64,000 nucleotides of DNA from assembly GCA_013146195.2 (NCBI GenBank), contig CM028378.1:86610295-86674294 (forward strand), read 5' to 3'. Numbering within the stretch: position 1 is the stretch's first letter; every line of letters starts with the position of its first letter. A model generated the notes under the pieces. It had not been told where the DNA came from, did not search any database, and saw only the letters and a program-made list of their open reading frames with translations. Of the stretch, positions 12,726 to 22,900 are shown piece after piece. The DNA comes from Codonopsis lanceolata. Lineage: Eukaryota; Streptophyta; Magnoliopsida; Asterales; Campanulaceae. Both the position numbers and the translations under genes were made by a program.

Positions 12726-12737
12726 TGGTATCAGAGC
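12726..12737 (+). other. Primer binding site (initiator Met tRNA type)
   Basis: TGGTATCAGAGC directly downstream of the LTR end at 12723. This is the standard minus-strand primer site of plant Copia elements, complementary to the 3' end of initiator methionine tRNA. It fixes the orientation as + and the LTR border. Confidence 0.9.
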
Positions 12738-12788
12738 TTAGCTTTTTGAAAAATTATTTTCCAAGCCTAACAGCTTGAAAGCTCGGTC

Positions 12789-14220
12789 ATGGCAACTCTA
12801 AAAGCTTTTCAATCAAATAATGTCACTCAAGTTCCCATTTTTGATGAAGATCACTTTGATATCTGGAAGGAAAGAATTACAAGATATATGAACAATATAG
12901 ATAAACGGTTGATGGAATGTGTAAGAGGTGGTCCTATGCAACCTATGAAAATAAATACTAAAGTTGGTAAATCTTCTGCTGCAGATGATGATACTGTAAA
13001 CCCTCTTGCTCCTGTAGAAGAAGAATATGTTCTCAAACCTCAAACAGAATGGACTGAGGAAGACAAGATTACCGATGGACTGGATGCCAGAGCTGTACAT
13101 ATCCTGTCAAGTGCGGTACCTGATGAAAACTACAAACAGATATATGACTGTGTAACTGCCAAAGAAATTTGGGATGCTCTTGTAGAATATGTAGAAGGAG
13201 ATCAGAATACCAAGGACAACAAACTGTATGATTGCATACAAGAATTTGATGCATTCAAGAAGGACCCAAAAGAATCTTTAAAGAATGCCTACGACAGATT
13301 TCTCGAGGTAAGTAATAAATGTTCTTCTCTTGGTAAAGTTTACAGTATGAAAGATTTGAATATGCGTTTTCTTAGTAGTTTGGGAAGTAGATGGCATGTA
13401 AAAGTTACTGCCATAAAGGAAGCCAGAGACTTGAACAAAACTCATATACGTAGTCTTGTTGCAAGTCTAAAAATTTATGAAAAAGAAGTTCTCAAATCTC
13501 AAGAAATTGAGAAAAATTTTAAAGGTATATCCCTTCAAGCTGAAGAAGAAACTTCAAAAACTTCTACATCACTGTCAGATGATGACTTTGATGAAGATGA
13601 ATTTGCTGCTTTTGCTAAACAATTTAGAAAGTTTAAATCTTTTAAAAGGAATTTTCAAAAACCTTCAGCAAACTTTCAAAAATCATCATTAAATCCTCAA
13701 AAACCTTCTTCAAGCTTCCAAAAATCATCTACTTCAAACTTTCAAAAGCCTTACTTCAAAACAAATGAAGACAAGGTTGAGAAAGAAAACTGTGCTTAAG
13801 CGTAGAAAGCCGGTCACTTTGCTTCAAATTGTCCTTTTACGAAAAATGAGTATTATAAAAGAGCTCCCAGAAATTTTGAAAAACAAAAGGGTTTGGTTGC
13901 TGAAGATCAAAATCTTGCAACTTGGATTGAAACAGATTCTGAAGATGAATCTGCTGATTTTGAGCAAGAAGCAAATCTGTGTCTTGTAGCAGAATCAGCA
14001 ATATATGATTCAGAAAATGAGTTTCCAAGTCCAAAGTATTCAAAGATGCCTGAAAATGAGCTGTCAAGCTCACCTATTACAAACTCCAAACTGACAAAGG
14101 TCATCAAACCTGATCGGTTGTGGTTAAAAAATAGGAAATGGATTTTATGGACAAGGAGTCATAAGTCGGCCCAGATAAAGAAAGTTAAGTCGACTTCTCC
14201 AAGGTTGCTAAAATAACTCA
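12789..14220 (+). pseudogene. SIRE-like Copia gag (N-terminal 336 codons open, then frameshifted)
   Basis: ATG at 12789, 52 bp after the PBS. The first 336 codons are open and match the SIRE-lineage gag layout: FDIWKERITRYM near residue 24, a UBN2-type core (AKEIWDALVEYVEGDQ, YDRFLEVSNKCSSLG), MRFLSSLGSRW, then an acidic stretch (SDDDFDEDEFAAFAKQF) and a basic FQKPSS repeat. A shift and stop at 13797 destroy the CCHC knuckle; the minus-strand copy at 34979 still has it (CFNCRKPDHFASNC). Sequence continues recognisably to about 14220 (QNLATWIETDSEDES) in another frame. The two copies guide each other's annotation. Confidence 0.85.
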
Positions 14221-15322
14221 TGATTCAAAAGCGGAGGAGAGAGATTATTGACTCAAGTGTTGATGATTTCTTTGGAACAAATGCAAGAAATGTATTCCAA
14301 ATTTGAAACACTTAAAAGAATCCATGTTTCTTTATCTAGTGATTTTAAAAGAATTTCTAAAGAAAAATGTGAGCTTAAAAAGATCAATGAGCTTTACAAA
14401 GTTCAGCAAAAAGAGTTCTTTGGGCGAAAAGTCTCAATGAAAATATGAGATTCAAGCAAAAATCTCGGATGCCCAAATTCTGACCTTGTAGAAGAAATCT
14501 TCAATGACCAATGTTGTTGACACTTACTCAAAGTCAAAAGTTGTTGTAGAAACTATCATCGGACAACGAGAAAGATCATGAAGACCAACATGGTCTTGGA
14601 TACTCAAAGGATGATAAAAAGGCGTGAGATCGAGAGCAGTCAAAGGTGAACCTAAGATTACGAAAGGACAAGGATTAATCTATAATCTTTGTACCATTCA
14701 CTTATCCAGAAATAAGAATCGACACAAGAGGTACATTAACAAAAGGATAGGGTGAACAATGAAAGTTGTCGGTCTTACGGTCACCGACCTCTAAATCGGT
14801 CGGCTAACTCAACAAGCGACAAATGTCGGTCCAGCGACAAATGTCGGCTAGGCGACAAAAAGGAGGATTCGAAGAAAGGCAAGCGACAAGTTCAAGCCAA
14901 TAAATTTTGTTCTTTCTAAGACCTCTAAGGCTGAATCAAAAGAATCAAAAATTCACCTCAAATGAGTGATAAACTGGTTATCACAAATGTAATATTTGCT
15001 CTACTTTTGGTCATCGAGACACATGAATGCTTATATAGATTTAAACCTCTTGCGAGAATCAAAAGCCTAATTTCGGGCAAGTAGGATACAGAAAGAAAAC
15101 TAACCCTTTGGAAAAAAAAGTATAAAAGGGTACCATGATTTAAATATTCATATTTCGGTATGCTTAATAGTGATGATCATTCAAGCGACATATGGATATT
15201 AGGCAGTGGATGCTCGGACACATGATTTGGATCAATTTGAACTCCTTACTAATATTATTGCAGCAAAGGACCTTACGTAATCTTTGGGGATAATTCAAAA
15301 AGAAAACTATTGGCTATGGATC
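14221..15322 (+). pseudogene. Copia region between gag and protease, heavily decayed
   Basis: Continues the + strand element. A coiled-coil-like segment (EQMQEMYSKFETLKRIHVSL) is at 14270-14330. Near 15190-15215 there is a protease-like WILGSGCS, in which the expected catalytic DSG has become GSG. Near 15265-15320, GPYVIFGDNSKRK matches the segment after the protease in Copia pol. No long frame survives. Indels are so frequent here that sequence error near the contig end at 15322 is a real possibility alongside ordinary decay. Confidence 0.6.
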
Positions 15323-15422
15323 NNNNNNNNNNNNNNNNNNNNNNNNNNNNNNNNNNNNNNNNNNNNNNNNNNNNNNNNNNNNNNNNNNNNNNNNNNNNNN
15401 NNNNNNNNNNNNNNNNNNNNNN
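15323..15422. other. Assembly gap, exactly 100 N
   Basis: 100 consecutive N. The left side is Copia protease-region sequence and the right side is Athila-like Gypsy pol, so the element does not continue across it. Exactly 100 N is the usual placeholder for a scaffold join of unknown length. Confidence 0.98.
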
Positions 15423-17110
15423 TAAGGAATAGAGAAAGAGAGGCTAAAATAAAAGAAACAATTAAAAGAAAATTCTAATTTATGCCATCCATTAATTCTC
15501 CCAAAGTTGAAGAATTAAAGCCATTACCACCCCATTTAAAATATGCATTTTAGGGGAAGATAACACTTTACTGTTATTATAGCACGGAAGAGCAAGCTAG
15601 TTTGTTAAAAGTTTTATGGACATATAGAGCTTTAGGATGGTCACGGCTAATTTAAAAGGAATTAGTCCCTCTATGTGCATGCATAAAATACATCTAGAAA
15701 AGAAGGTAGTAAACCTTGAAGAGAAAAGCAAAACTTAACCCACACATGGAAGAAGCGGAAAGAAAAGTTCTTAAGCTCTTAGATGCGGGTATAATTTACC
15801 CTATATCGAGATAGTAAATGGGTTAGTCTGTTCAAGTAGTTCTAAAAAGTCGAGAATTACGGTTGTTAAAAATGAGAAAGATGAATTAGTCCCTACAAGC
15901 AATAGCGGTTATAGAATGTGTTGATTTGAAATTAAAATGCGGCAACTAGGAAAGACCACTTTCCTTTGCCATTTATTGATCAAATCCTTGAAAGACTAGG
16001 GTCATGAATATTATTGCTTTCTTGATGGTTTTTACGGATTACAATCGGATCCTGTTGCACCCGAAGACCAAGAAAACAACTTTACTTGATGGTTTCCCCT
16101 TTGGTACTTTGCTTTTAGGAGAATGCCATTTGGATTATGTAATGCACGGCTACTTTTCAAAGATGCATGATTTCTATATTTTGATTTAGTTGAAAGATGC
16201 GTTGAAGTCTTTATGGATGATTTTTAGGTTTTGGAAACTCTTTTTGATCATTGCTTAGAAAATCTTACATTAGTCTGAAAAGATCTTTGTGAAACAAATT
16301 TAACTTTAAGTTGGGAGAAAAGTCACTTCATGGTCAAACATGGAATTGTCTTAGGGCATGTTGTTTCAAATAAAGGCATTGAAGTTGATAAAGCTAAAAT
16401 CGAAGTTATTTCACAACTACCCCCCACTTCGAGTTAAAGGTGTTAGAAGTTTTCTAGGGCATGTTGGTTTTATTGAAGATTTATAAAAGATTTTTCCAAA
16501 ATCTGTAAGCCTCTATGTAATTTGTTAGCAAAAGATACATAATTTATTTTTGATAAAGAATGTTTAGAAGCTTTTAATTTGTTAAAAGAAAAATTAACTT
16601 CTGCCCCTATTTTATCCGGCCCTGATTGGTCACTTCCTTTTGAAATCATGTGTGATGCATCAGATTTTGCAATTGGAGCCGTGTTAGGACAAAGGGTAGA
16701 TAGAAAGCCTCATGTGATCCATTATGCTAGTAGAACTCTAAATGATGCACAATTGAATTACACAACTCTGAAAAAAAGTTTTTAGCGATAGTATATGCTT
16801 TAAAAAATTTAGATCATATCGTTAGGATCAAGGTGATAATCTTTTCGATCATGCATTGAAATACCATTAAGTAAGAAAGATGCTAAACCAGTTAATTAGA
16901 TGAATGTTATTGTTACAAGAATTTGACATTACAATCAAAGATAAAAGGGGAACCGAGAATGTCGTAGTCGACCATTTGTCGATTAGAATTTTCACCCTTA
17001 CTTGAACGTCAATTTTTTGATGATCCTGTTCCCATAAATGATGATTTTCCTGATGAGCAACTTTTAGCAATTAAAGATTCAGACCCTTGGTATGCTGATT
17101 TTGTCAATTA
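15423..17110 (+). pseudogene. Athila-like Gypsy pol: reverse transcriptase and RNase H, decayed
   Basis: Pieces in several frames: VEELKPLPPHLKYAF (15500-15555), YYCFLDGF (about 16005), FRRMPFGLCN (about 16120), FMDDF (about 16215), HFMVKHGIVLGHVVS (about 16325), KICKPLCNLLAKDT (about 16500), then an open RNase H start (FEIMCDASDFAIGAVLGQ, ASRTLNDAQLNYTT) at 16579-16785. Stops and single-base shifts occur every 100-200 bp. The order is that of Athila-group Metaviridae. The second copy at 24115-26158 is an independent, better-preserved comparison. Confidence 0.85.
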
Positions 17111-17114
17111 CTAT

Positions 17115-18386
17115 GTGTCTGATATCATTAATCCGGATTTTGATCATTATGAAAAGAAGAAATTTTTGGCGGAAACGAAAAATTATTTTTGGGAAGCACC
17201 TCATTTATACAAAATTTGTTCAGATTCTTTAATAAGGAGATGTATTCCAGAAAAAGACCAACAAGGTATTATGGAATTCTGCCATGGATACTCTTGTGGA
17301 GGTCATTTTAGTGGAAACAAAACTGCTAGTAAAATTTTGCAATCAGGTTTATATTGGCCTACTGTTTTTAAAGATTGTGAATTGTTTTATAGAACATGTG
17401 ATAAGTGTCAAAGAACAGGTGGAATAGGAAAAAGAAATGAAATGCCCTTGCATATTAATTTGGTTGTTGAAATCTTTGATGTTTGGGGTATTGATTTCAT
17501 GGGTCCTTTTCCAGTGTCAAATAATTGTGAGTATATTTTAGTAGCAGTTGATTATGTATCCAAATGGATTGAAGCAGTAGCAACCAAGACCAATGATGGC
17601 AAAACAGTGGTTAAATTCGTAGAAGATTTATTTGCTAGATATGGAGTACCTAAGGCCATAATAAGTGACCAAGGAACTCATTTTACCAATAAGTTGTTGA
17701 ATAATGTTCTTAGGAAGCATGGTGTAACTCACAAGTTAGCTACACCTTATCATCCTCAAACATCTGGCCAAGTAGAAGTTAGCAACATGCAAATAAAAGC
17801 AGTATTAGAAAAGACTGTAAGGCCTAATTGTAAAGATTGGGAATCTAAACTTAAGGATGCTTTATGGGCATACCGAACTGCTTTTAAAACCCCAATAGGA
17901 ATGAGTCCATATAGAATGGTATATGGCAAAGCTTGCCATTTACCAGTTGAGATTGAACATAAAGCCTATTGGGCTGTTAAAGAATTAAATTTAGATTTAA
18001 CCTTGGTTGGAGAGGAAAGACTGTTTCAGTTAAATGAATTAGAAGAACATAGGTTAAATTCATATGAGAATGCGAAGACATATAAAGAAAAGACCAAGAA
18101 ATACCATGACATGGGGTTAGCCAACAAGATGTTTCATCCAGGAATGAAAGTGTTACTTTTTAATTCTAGACTTAGGTTATTCCCCGGAAAGTTAAAATTT
18201 AAATGGTTTGGTCCTTTTATAATCGTACGAATCTATCCTCATGGAGCTGTTGATATTCAAAATCCTAAAAATAATGAAGTTTTCAAAGTTAATGGACACC
18301 GACTCAAGCCGTACTTAGAGCCGATGTCAGTTGAACGAACAATTGAGTTAATTCGTTTGGCTGACAGTGAACCACCTCGAGATTAG
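17115..18386 (+). CDS. Athila-like Gypsy integrase, intact reading frame
   Basis: A 423-codon open frame within pol (the true polyprotein start lies upstream in the decayed part). Zinc-binding HHCC is present: CHGYSCGGHF and CDKC. The catalytic D-D-E residues are visible: WGIDFMGPFP, AIISDQGTHF and SGQVEVSN. The C-terminal part has the LFPGKLKFKWFGPF chromatin/DNA-binding region and ends NGHRLKPYLE, usual for this group. The frame continues past the normal end to stop at 18386. It is notable that this domain is free of stops while RT directly upstream is full of them. It could still be translated only if transcribed separately, for which there is no evidence. Confidence 0.85.
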   Translation: MSDIINPDFDHYEKKKFLAETKNYFWEAPHLYKICSDSLIRRCIPEKDQQGIMEFCHGYSCGGHFSGNKTASKILQSGLYWPTVFKDCELFYRTCDKCQRTGGIGKRNEMPLHINLVVEIFDVWGIDFMGPFPVSNNCEYILVAVDYVSKWIEAVATKTNDGKTVVKFVEDLFARYGVPKAIISDQGTHFTNKLLNNVLRKHGVTHKLATPYHPQTSGQVEVSNMQIKAVLEKTVRPNCKDWESKLKDALWAYRTAFKTPIGMSPYRMVYGKACHLPVEIEHKAYWAVKELNLDLTLVGEERLFQLNELEEHRLNSYENAKTYKEKTKKYHDMGLANKMFHPGMKVLLFNSRLRLFPGKLKFKWFGPFIIVRIYPHGAVDIQNPKNNEVFKVNGHRLKPYLEPMSVERTIELIRLADSEPPRD

Positions 18387-18719
18387 GCTTGCAGTTTGGT
18401 CGATCCAAAGACATTAAACAAAGGCGCTAAGTGGGAGGCAACCCACTATTTTGAGTGTTATTGCTTTATATAGTTAGTTTAAATATGCTATTCTCCGTGA
18501 AATTTAATTTTTGGACATTTAATTTTTAATTAAATATGCCAAAATTCAAGTTTGGGGGAGAAAAGCATCTTAGTGTTGTATTTATATGTTACTAATAATT
18601 TTAGTTTATAATTTTTGTTAAGTTTTTGCAATTCAGGAAAGTTAAGAAACATAACGGAAGGGCTGCTTTGCAAAACTATTGAAAAGAGAGAAAGGAAAAC
18701 AAAGTGGACAGTTCTGGAC
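18387..18719 (+). other. Noncoding spacer after Athila pol, with polypurine-like motif
   Basis: Contains the segment that follows pol in Athila elements (GGCGCTAAGTGGGAGGCAAC at 18423-18442; the second copy has a related GCATGAGAGGCAACCC at 26202-26217). AAGTTTGGGGGAG at 18548-18560 is a polypurine-tract-like motif, which recurs before the LTR at 22901. No gene seen. Confidence 0.5.
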
Positions 18720-18862
18720 ACCTTGCGACCGCAAGGTCCTCCGTAAATGCAAATATCGTGAATACGTACTGTCAGAACATGGGGAATCAGTGGAAGATGA
18801 AGCGGTTTGACTGCCCACTTTGCGGTCGCAAGGTGTGGCAGACCTTGCGACCGCAAGGTCCC
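18720..18862 (+). promoter_or_regulatory. Cluster of palindromes (CCTTGCGACCGCAAGG) upstream of internal TATA
   Basis: CCTTGCGACCGCAAGG occurs at about 18721-18736 and again at 18843-18858, with a half-site GCGGTCGCAAGG at about 18821-18833. The half-site CCTTGCG is inverted around the central ACC. The cluster ends 6 bp before the TATA box at 18865. Related CCGCAAGGT half-sites occur upstream of the TATA in the LTR (23130-23215). Possible protein-binding sites; function unknown. Confidence 0.5.
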
Positions 18863-18864
18863 CT

Positions 18865-18872
18865 TATATAAA
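18865..18872 (+). promoter_or_regulatory. Internal TATA box before the Athila env-like region
   Basis: TATATAAA, about 450 bp upstream of the ATG at 19324 and downstream of pol. The leader contains CT-rich tracts (CTTCTCTCCCTCC). Consistent with a separate transcript for the 3' ORF of Athila elements; promoter activity is inferred. Confidence 0.4.
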
Positions 18873-19323
18873 CTGATCGGGTTCTTTTGCAGAAATCACC
18901 AAAATTCTTCTCTCCCTCCTTCAGCAAAGCAGCAGCAGCCCAGTTCCCTTCCAAGATCTGGCGAAAACTTTTGCCATTCTCAAAGATTTCGGCTCTACTC
19001 TCAAAGATCTCCTCCCTTCAAACTCTTCATCTTCTACCTCTCCATCTTCATCCACCATTGCATTCCATGGAAGATTGAAAGCTTTGAAGCTAGGAGAAGA
19101 ACTCCATTGTTGCCGATCAAGCTCAACCTCCGGCTGCATTCTCTCCATTTAAAGCTGCAAACAAGTAATCCTAACCCCTCACTTTAATTTTTACGTAAAA
19201 TATTTGCATGCTAGGGTGTTAGATAATTTTAACGTAGATAAAATTTTGCATGCTTTAGAATTAATTTTTCTAAAAACCTATTTTAACTGTCAAATTTTTA
19301 GTTTTTAATTTTTATTCAAACAA

Positions 19324-20413
19324 AATGTTTAGAAAACGTAGAAATACCGGTGCTTCGTCCTCCCGCCCTGTTCAGGAGGAGGAACAAAATTTTGACATCA
19401 CCCAATTTGTGTCCTAGGAGGCCTCCGAAAGATATGCGGCCAAACTCTCCAAGTCCTTGGTTCCCAGGAGGATTCAAGGTCAAGAATTTGGCCTCCGGTC
19501 CAAATTTTACGGCCCGTAGGTGGGCGTTTGATCGACTCTGCAGCAAAGGCGTGTAGTGCCTATTGTCCGAGAGTTCTATGCCAATGGTAGCATTGGCATA
19601 GATGGGGGTGTATTAGACACCGTTAGTGTTAGGGGCGCATTAGTAGATTTTTCGTCCCAAAGCATTAACAAATATTTTGGCACCTCCAACTTCGCGGTTG
19701 GTGCCGATAATTTTAGCACACACCTCCAACACCCCCTATCCTTGTCGAGGTGGTCAATGCGACCATCGCTCTCCCTGGTGTTGTGCGGACCTACAACCGT
19801 AATCAACCCTTCGGTCCACGCACCATGGAGGAGTCCTTCCTTCAGAACACGGCCAAGCCCGTGTTCAAATTTGTTTGTCGTCGTCTTATGCCCTCCAGTC
19901 ACCAACATACGGTGACTTGGGAGAGGGTTGTCTTGACCTACACCATTATGAGTGGTGGGTCTGTTGATGTTGGCCGACTGATCAACGGCTAAATCATGAC
20001 CCTTATTAGAGGTGCTACGAATGCGGGGTTCAAGGTTCCCGCAGCTTGATCACCGAAGTTGTGTAGGAGGCAGGCGTGAGATGGCCTGCACACGCGAGAG
20101 GCTTAAGGCCGGTCCCGCCATTAGTAGGCCATTTTGTTTGAGCACCACCAGGTCAGCTCGAGAGCCGAGGGTTCCTGTGGGAGGAACCCGAAGAGGAGGA
20201 GGAGGACCCGCCGTTGGGATCTCCAATAGGCTAGAGGTTGCCTTAGAAAGCCAGATGGCAACTCAACAGTTGGCACATATTCGTGCCGACCAAGAGCGGT
20301 TGTTTGGTTGGTTTAACACAGTGGGGCAAAATGTCTCCACTTATTATGGGTTGCCTCCTGGTACGATCCCCGAGTTACATCCTCATTCGTTATTTCCGTC
20401 CGACTCACCTTGA
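19324..20413 (+). pseudogene. Athila 3' (env-like / plant transposon protein) ORF, disrupted
   Basis: ATG at 19324 opens MFRKRRNTGASSSRPVQEEE, then a frame broken by stops near 19416 and 19555 and shifts near 19715 and 19990. Recognisable parts: VPIVREFYANG, VRGALVDFSSQSINKYFG and, in another frame, VVLTYTIMSGGSVDVGRLI, which is the layout of the 'putative plant transposon protein' family. A Gln/His region ends at the TGA at 20411-20413. This is the ORF that follows pol in Athila elements. It shows the same type of domain as the Copia third ORF on the minus strand at 7870-9567; the relationship is inferred from layout, not an alignment. Confidence 0.6.
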
Positions 20414-22900
20414 GTCGAGGCCCAAGTTCCATCCTCTTTCGTTAGGTGGACCTGCTATCTCCTTTTGATATTTGTCCTACCCCATCAATCCATTGATATG
20501 TTCCTCAATTTTGAGGAAAAAATAGAAATTAAGTTTGGGGGGAGATTCTAAGCTTAGAGTCCTAGCAGGTCCTAGCCTAAGGAGGAATGGAGTTGGGCTA
20601 TGTTTCTAGGGTAAAGAAAAATTTCTTTTCTTGATGACCATTTAACTCTTCACCCTATTTTCCTGCTTTTAAATTTTTTCTTATTTTCTGGAGGTGTTGC
20701 TCTTGACCAATACACTCACATTGCATGCTCGTGGTTCTCAGGGGACCCATCATCAATTGAGTCATCGTCATCATCTCCAATTTTCTTTAATTTTTTTTTC
20801 AAAATCAAAATCAAAAAAATAAAATATTTCTTTTTGCCCCTCTATCGTTTCTTCTCCTCACTCTATTTTCTTGCTTTTTATATTTTCTTATTTTAGGAGA
20901 TGTTGCCTTGACCAAAATACTATAATATTTGGTTCCTTCAGGGACCCATCAAAAGAGTCATCGCCCATCTCCATTTTATTTATATAATTTTTTTTAAAAA
21001 AAATTTTAATTCAAAATTTTCATTCTTGAGTCTTGGTGTGGTCACTTCGGTCGATGAGGATTTAATGCAATGAACCACATAACTTTTCCATAGATCATTC
21101 TGGAATTTACTTGATTTTGCAAAATTCTTGATTTTCTCCAAATCTTTGTGCACTTATACCAGTCATGATTATGGATTGATTTGAACATTTTTACTAATTT
21201 TATAGCATATATTTTATTTTAGCAACAAGATATGCATAAGAATATGATGAATAGTCGTCCTGACATGATTTTTGCATTAAATTATAACTTAGGGTAAATT
21301 GCATGATAAGTTAGATCCTTTGGATTTTTCTTGCTAATATATCTCAAGCACACTTTCGAACCGTGTCTGCATATTAGTCTTGATTGCCCCTATATCTTTT
21401 CTAGCGAATGCTTATGTGAAATCCAGTGATGCTAAATCTTCAATTCCACAACCTTCATGATGAATATGATATTTTATGTGTTCTGCTTTCTTAAAAACTG
21501 CATGAGTAATTTGGCATTAAGATATGATATAGGCTATCTTTGGATCGTTTGAGCCTAAATATTTCCCGACCACACTAAAAATATACCTAGTGTCCCCTTT
21601 GAGCTTTATTAAAAAGAATTGAGTGTGCTAAGTACACATTAAACCCCCATTCGATTCGTTTCTTTAACCCACATTAACTTAACCCTAAAGCCTATACACT
21701 TTAGCCTACCCTTCGAGAGAGTAGGAAGTGGTTAATTTTATGGGACCATTCTTCAGTAGAAAAAGTTTTTCGAATACCTCTTCTTCCCCGTCGCAAAAAA
21801 ATATAAAAATAAACAAAATAATAATAAAATAAAATAAAATTGTTTCGACAGAAAGAAAATAGGAAGAAGAAAAGTGCAAGAAGATTCAAATGAAAGCATA
21901 GCTTTCAATAGAAAAATATGTTAGAAAAGTTTTTCTGAAAATGGAACACTAGTTATTTTTAGCTTTATATATTTTACAAAACAAGTTTGAGGGAAAAGTC
22001 CCCACTTGTGGTCTTTTCAGGTCCTAGCCTAATTGGGAAAAACTTCCTTTTGCTTGGAAGTATTTAGGATTAAGGGAAGTCTTGCTCTCTCACTTAGTAT
22101 TCTATTCCCTTTCCATCATATCCCCCAACACCAAGGCCTAACATGCATTACAAGCTTATTAAAGACCTATTCATCTTCTTGCCAATGCTTGTGTTGGTTG
22201 ATTTGATTGCATTACATGTAAATTGATCCCCACTTCATATATTCACATTATTCGCAAACTCACTGTGTTAGCATAATCTTAGCTATTACAAGTAACTGGG
22301 GCGTGAAAGCATTGTATGTCATACATAGGAAGTCCATGAGATGGATGTATAAGAAATTGAAATCCTTGGTGTCTCTCTTTCTGTAATAGACTAGGCTCGG
22401 ATGGTAGATCTCATACTTTGAGTTGCATTAGTTTTATTAAAAATCATGATTTTTAGAATGAATGTTGTGTTTTGCTAAGTAAAACTGTTTAAGTTAAGAT
22501 ATTCTCTATGACTGGTCATCACACACACACACACGGAGAAATTAAGACCGGCAGCAGTTTGAGTATAAGTCAGTTTGTTCTATGAATTAGTCTGCATATA
22601 TGTGGTGAGCATCTTTCTGAGACAACTTGATATGCCATGCCTTGCCTTTGTGACTTGAGATTGATACCAAAAATATTTTTGTTTAATTATTTAGTATTTA
22701 TTGTTTTCGCTTAGAGTAATTTTTTTCTTGCTTTTGTATTTATCTACATAGTCAAGTCACTCGTTAAAGTCTCCTTGAGTTTGTGGGTTTCTAAAGGAGT
22801 GTAAATAGTGTCACCCTCCAAAAAGATTTTTATTTTTTTGCTTTTGTATTTATAAGTATTGTTTACTCGTGGACGAGCAAAGTCTAAGTTTGGGGGTATT
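20414..22900 (+). other. Athila 3' noncoding region with diverged tandem duplication and polypurine motifs
   Basis: No convincing gene. Two diverged copies of a segment of about 180 bp (about 20630-20815 and 20826-21003) share ACTCT-x-TTCTTGCTTTT, the GGAGGTGTTGC/GGAGATGTTGC stretch, GACCCATC and GAGTCATCG. Polypurine-like AAGTTTGGGGGG is at 20530-20541, a weaker AAGTTTGAGGG at 21983-21993, and the LTR-adjacent AAGTTTGGGGGTATT at 22887-22900. A short (CA)n lies at 22520. AT-rich throughout. Confidence 0.6.
22887..22900 (+). other. Polypurine tract before the Athila LTR
   Basis: AAGTTTGGGGGTATT-type tract immediately before TGATAGAGG. This is the plus-strand primer position for Athila-like elements and it marks the start of the LTR at 22901. 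Confidence 0.6.

Noticed and set aside
18807..19187. 126-codon + strand frame before the Athila env-like ORF
   Set aside because: Overlaps the palindromes, TATA and CT-rich leader, and has no recognisable motif; more likely a 5' untranslated region.
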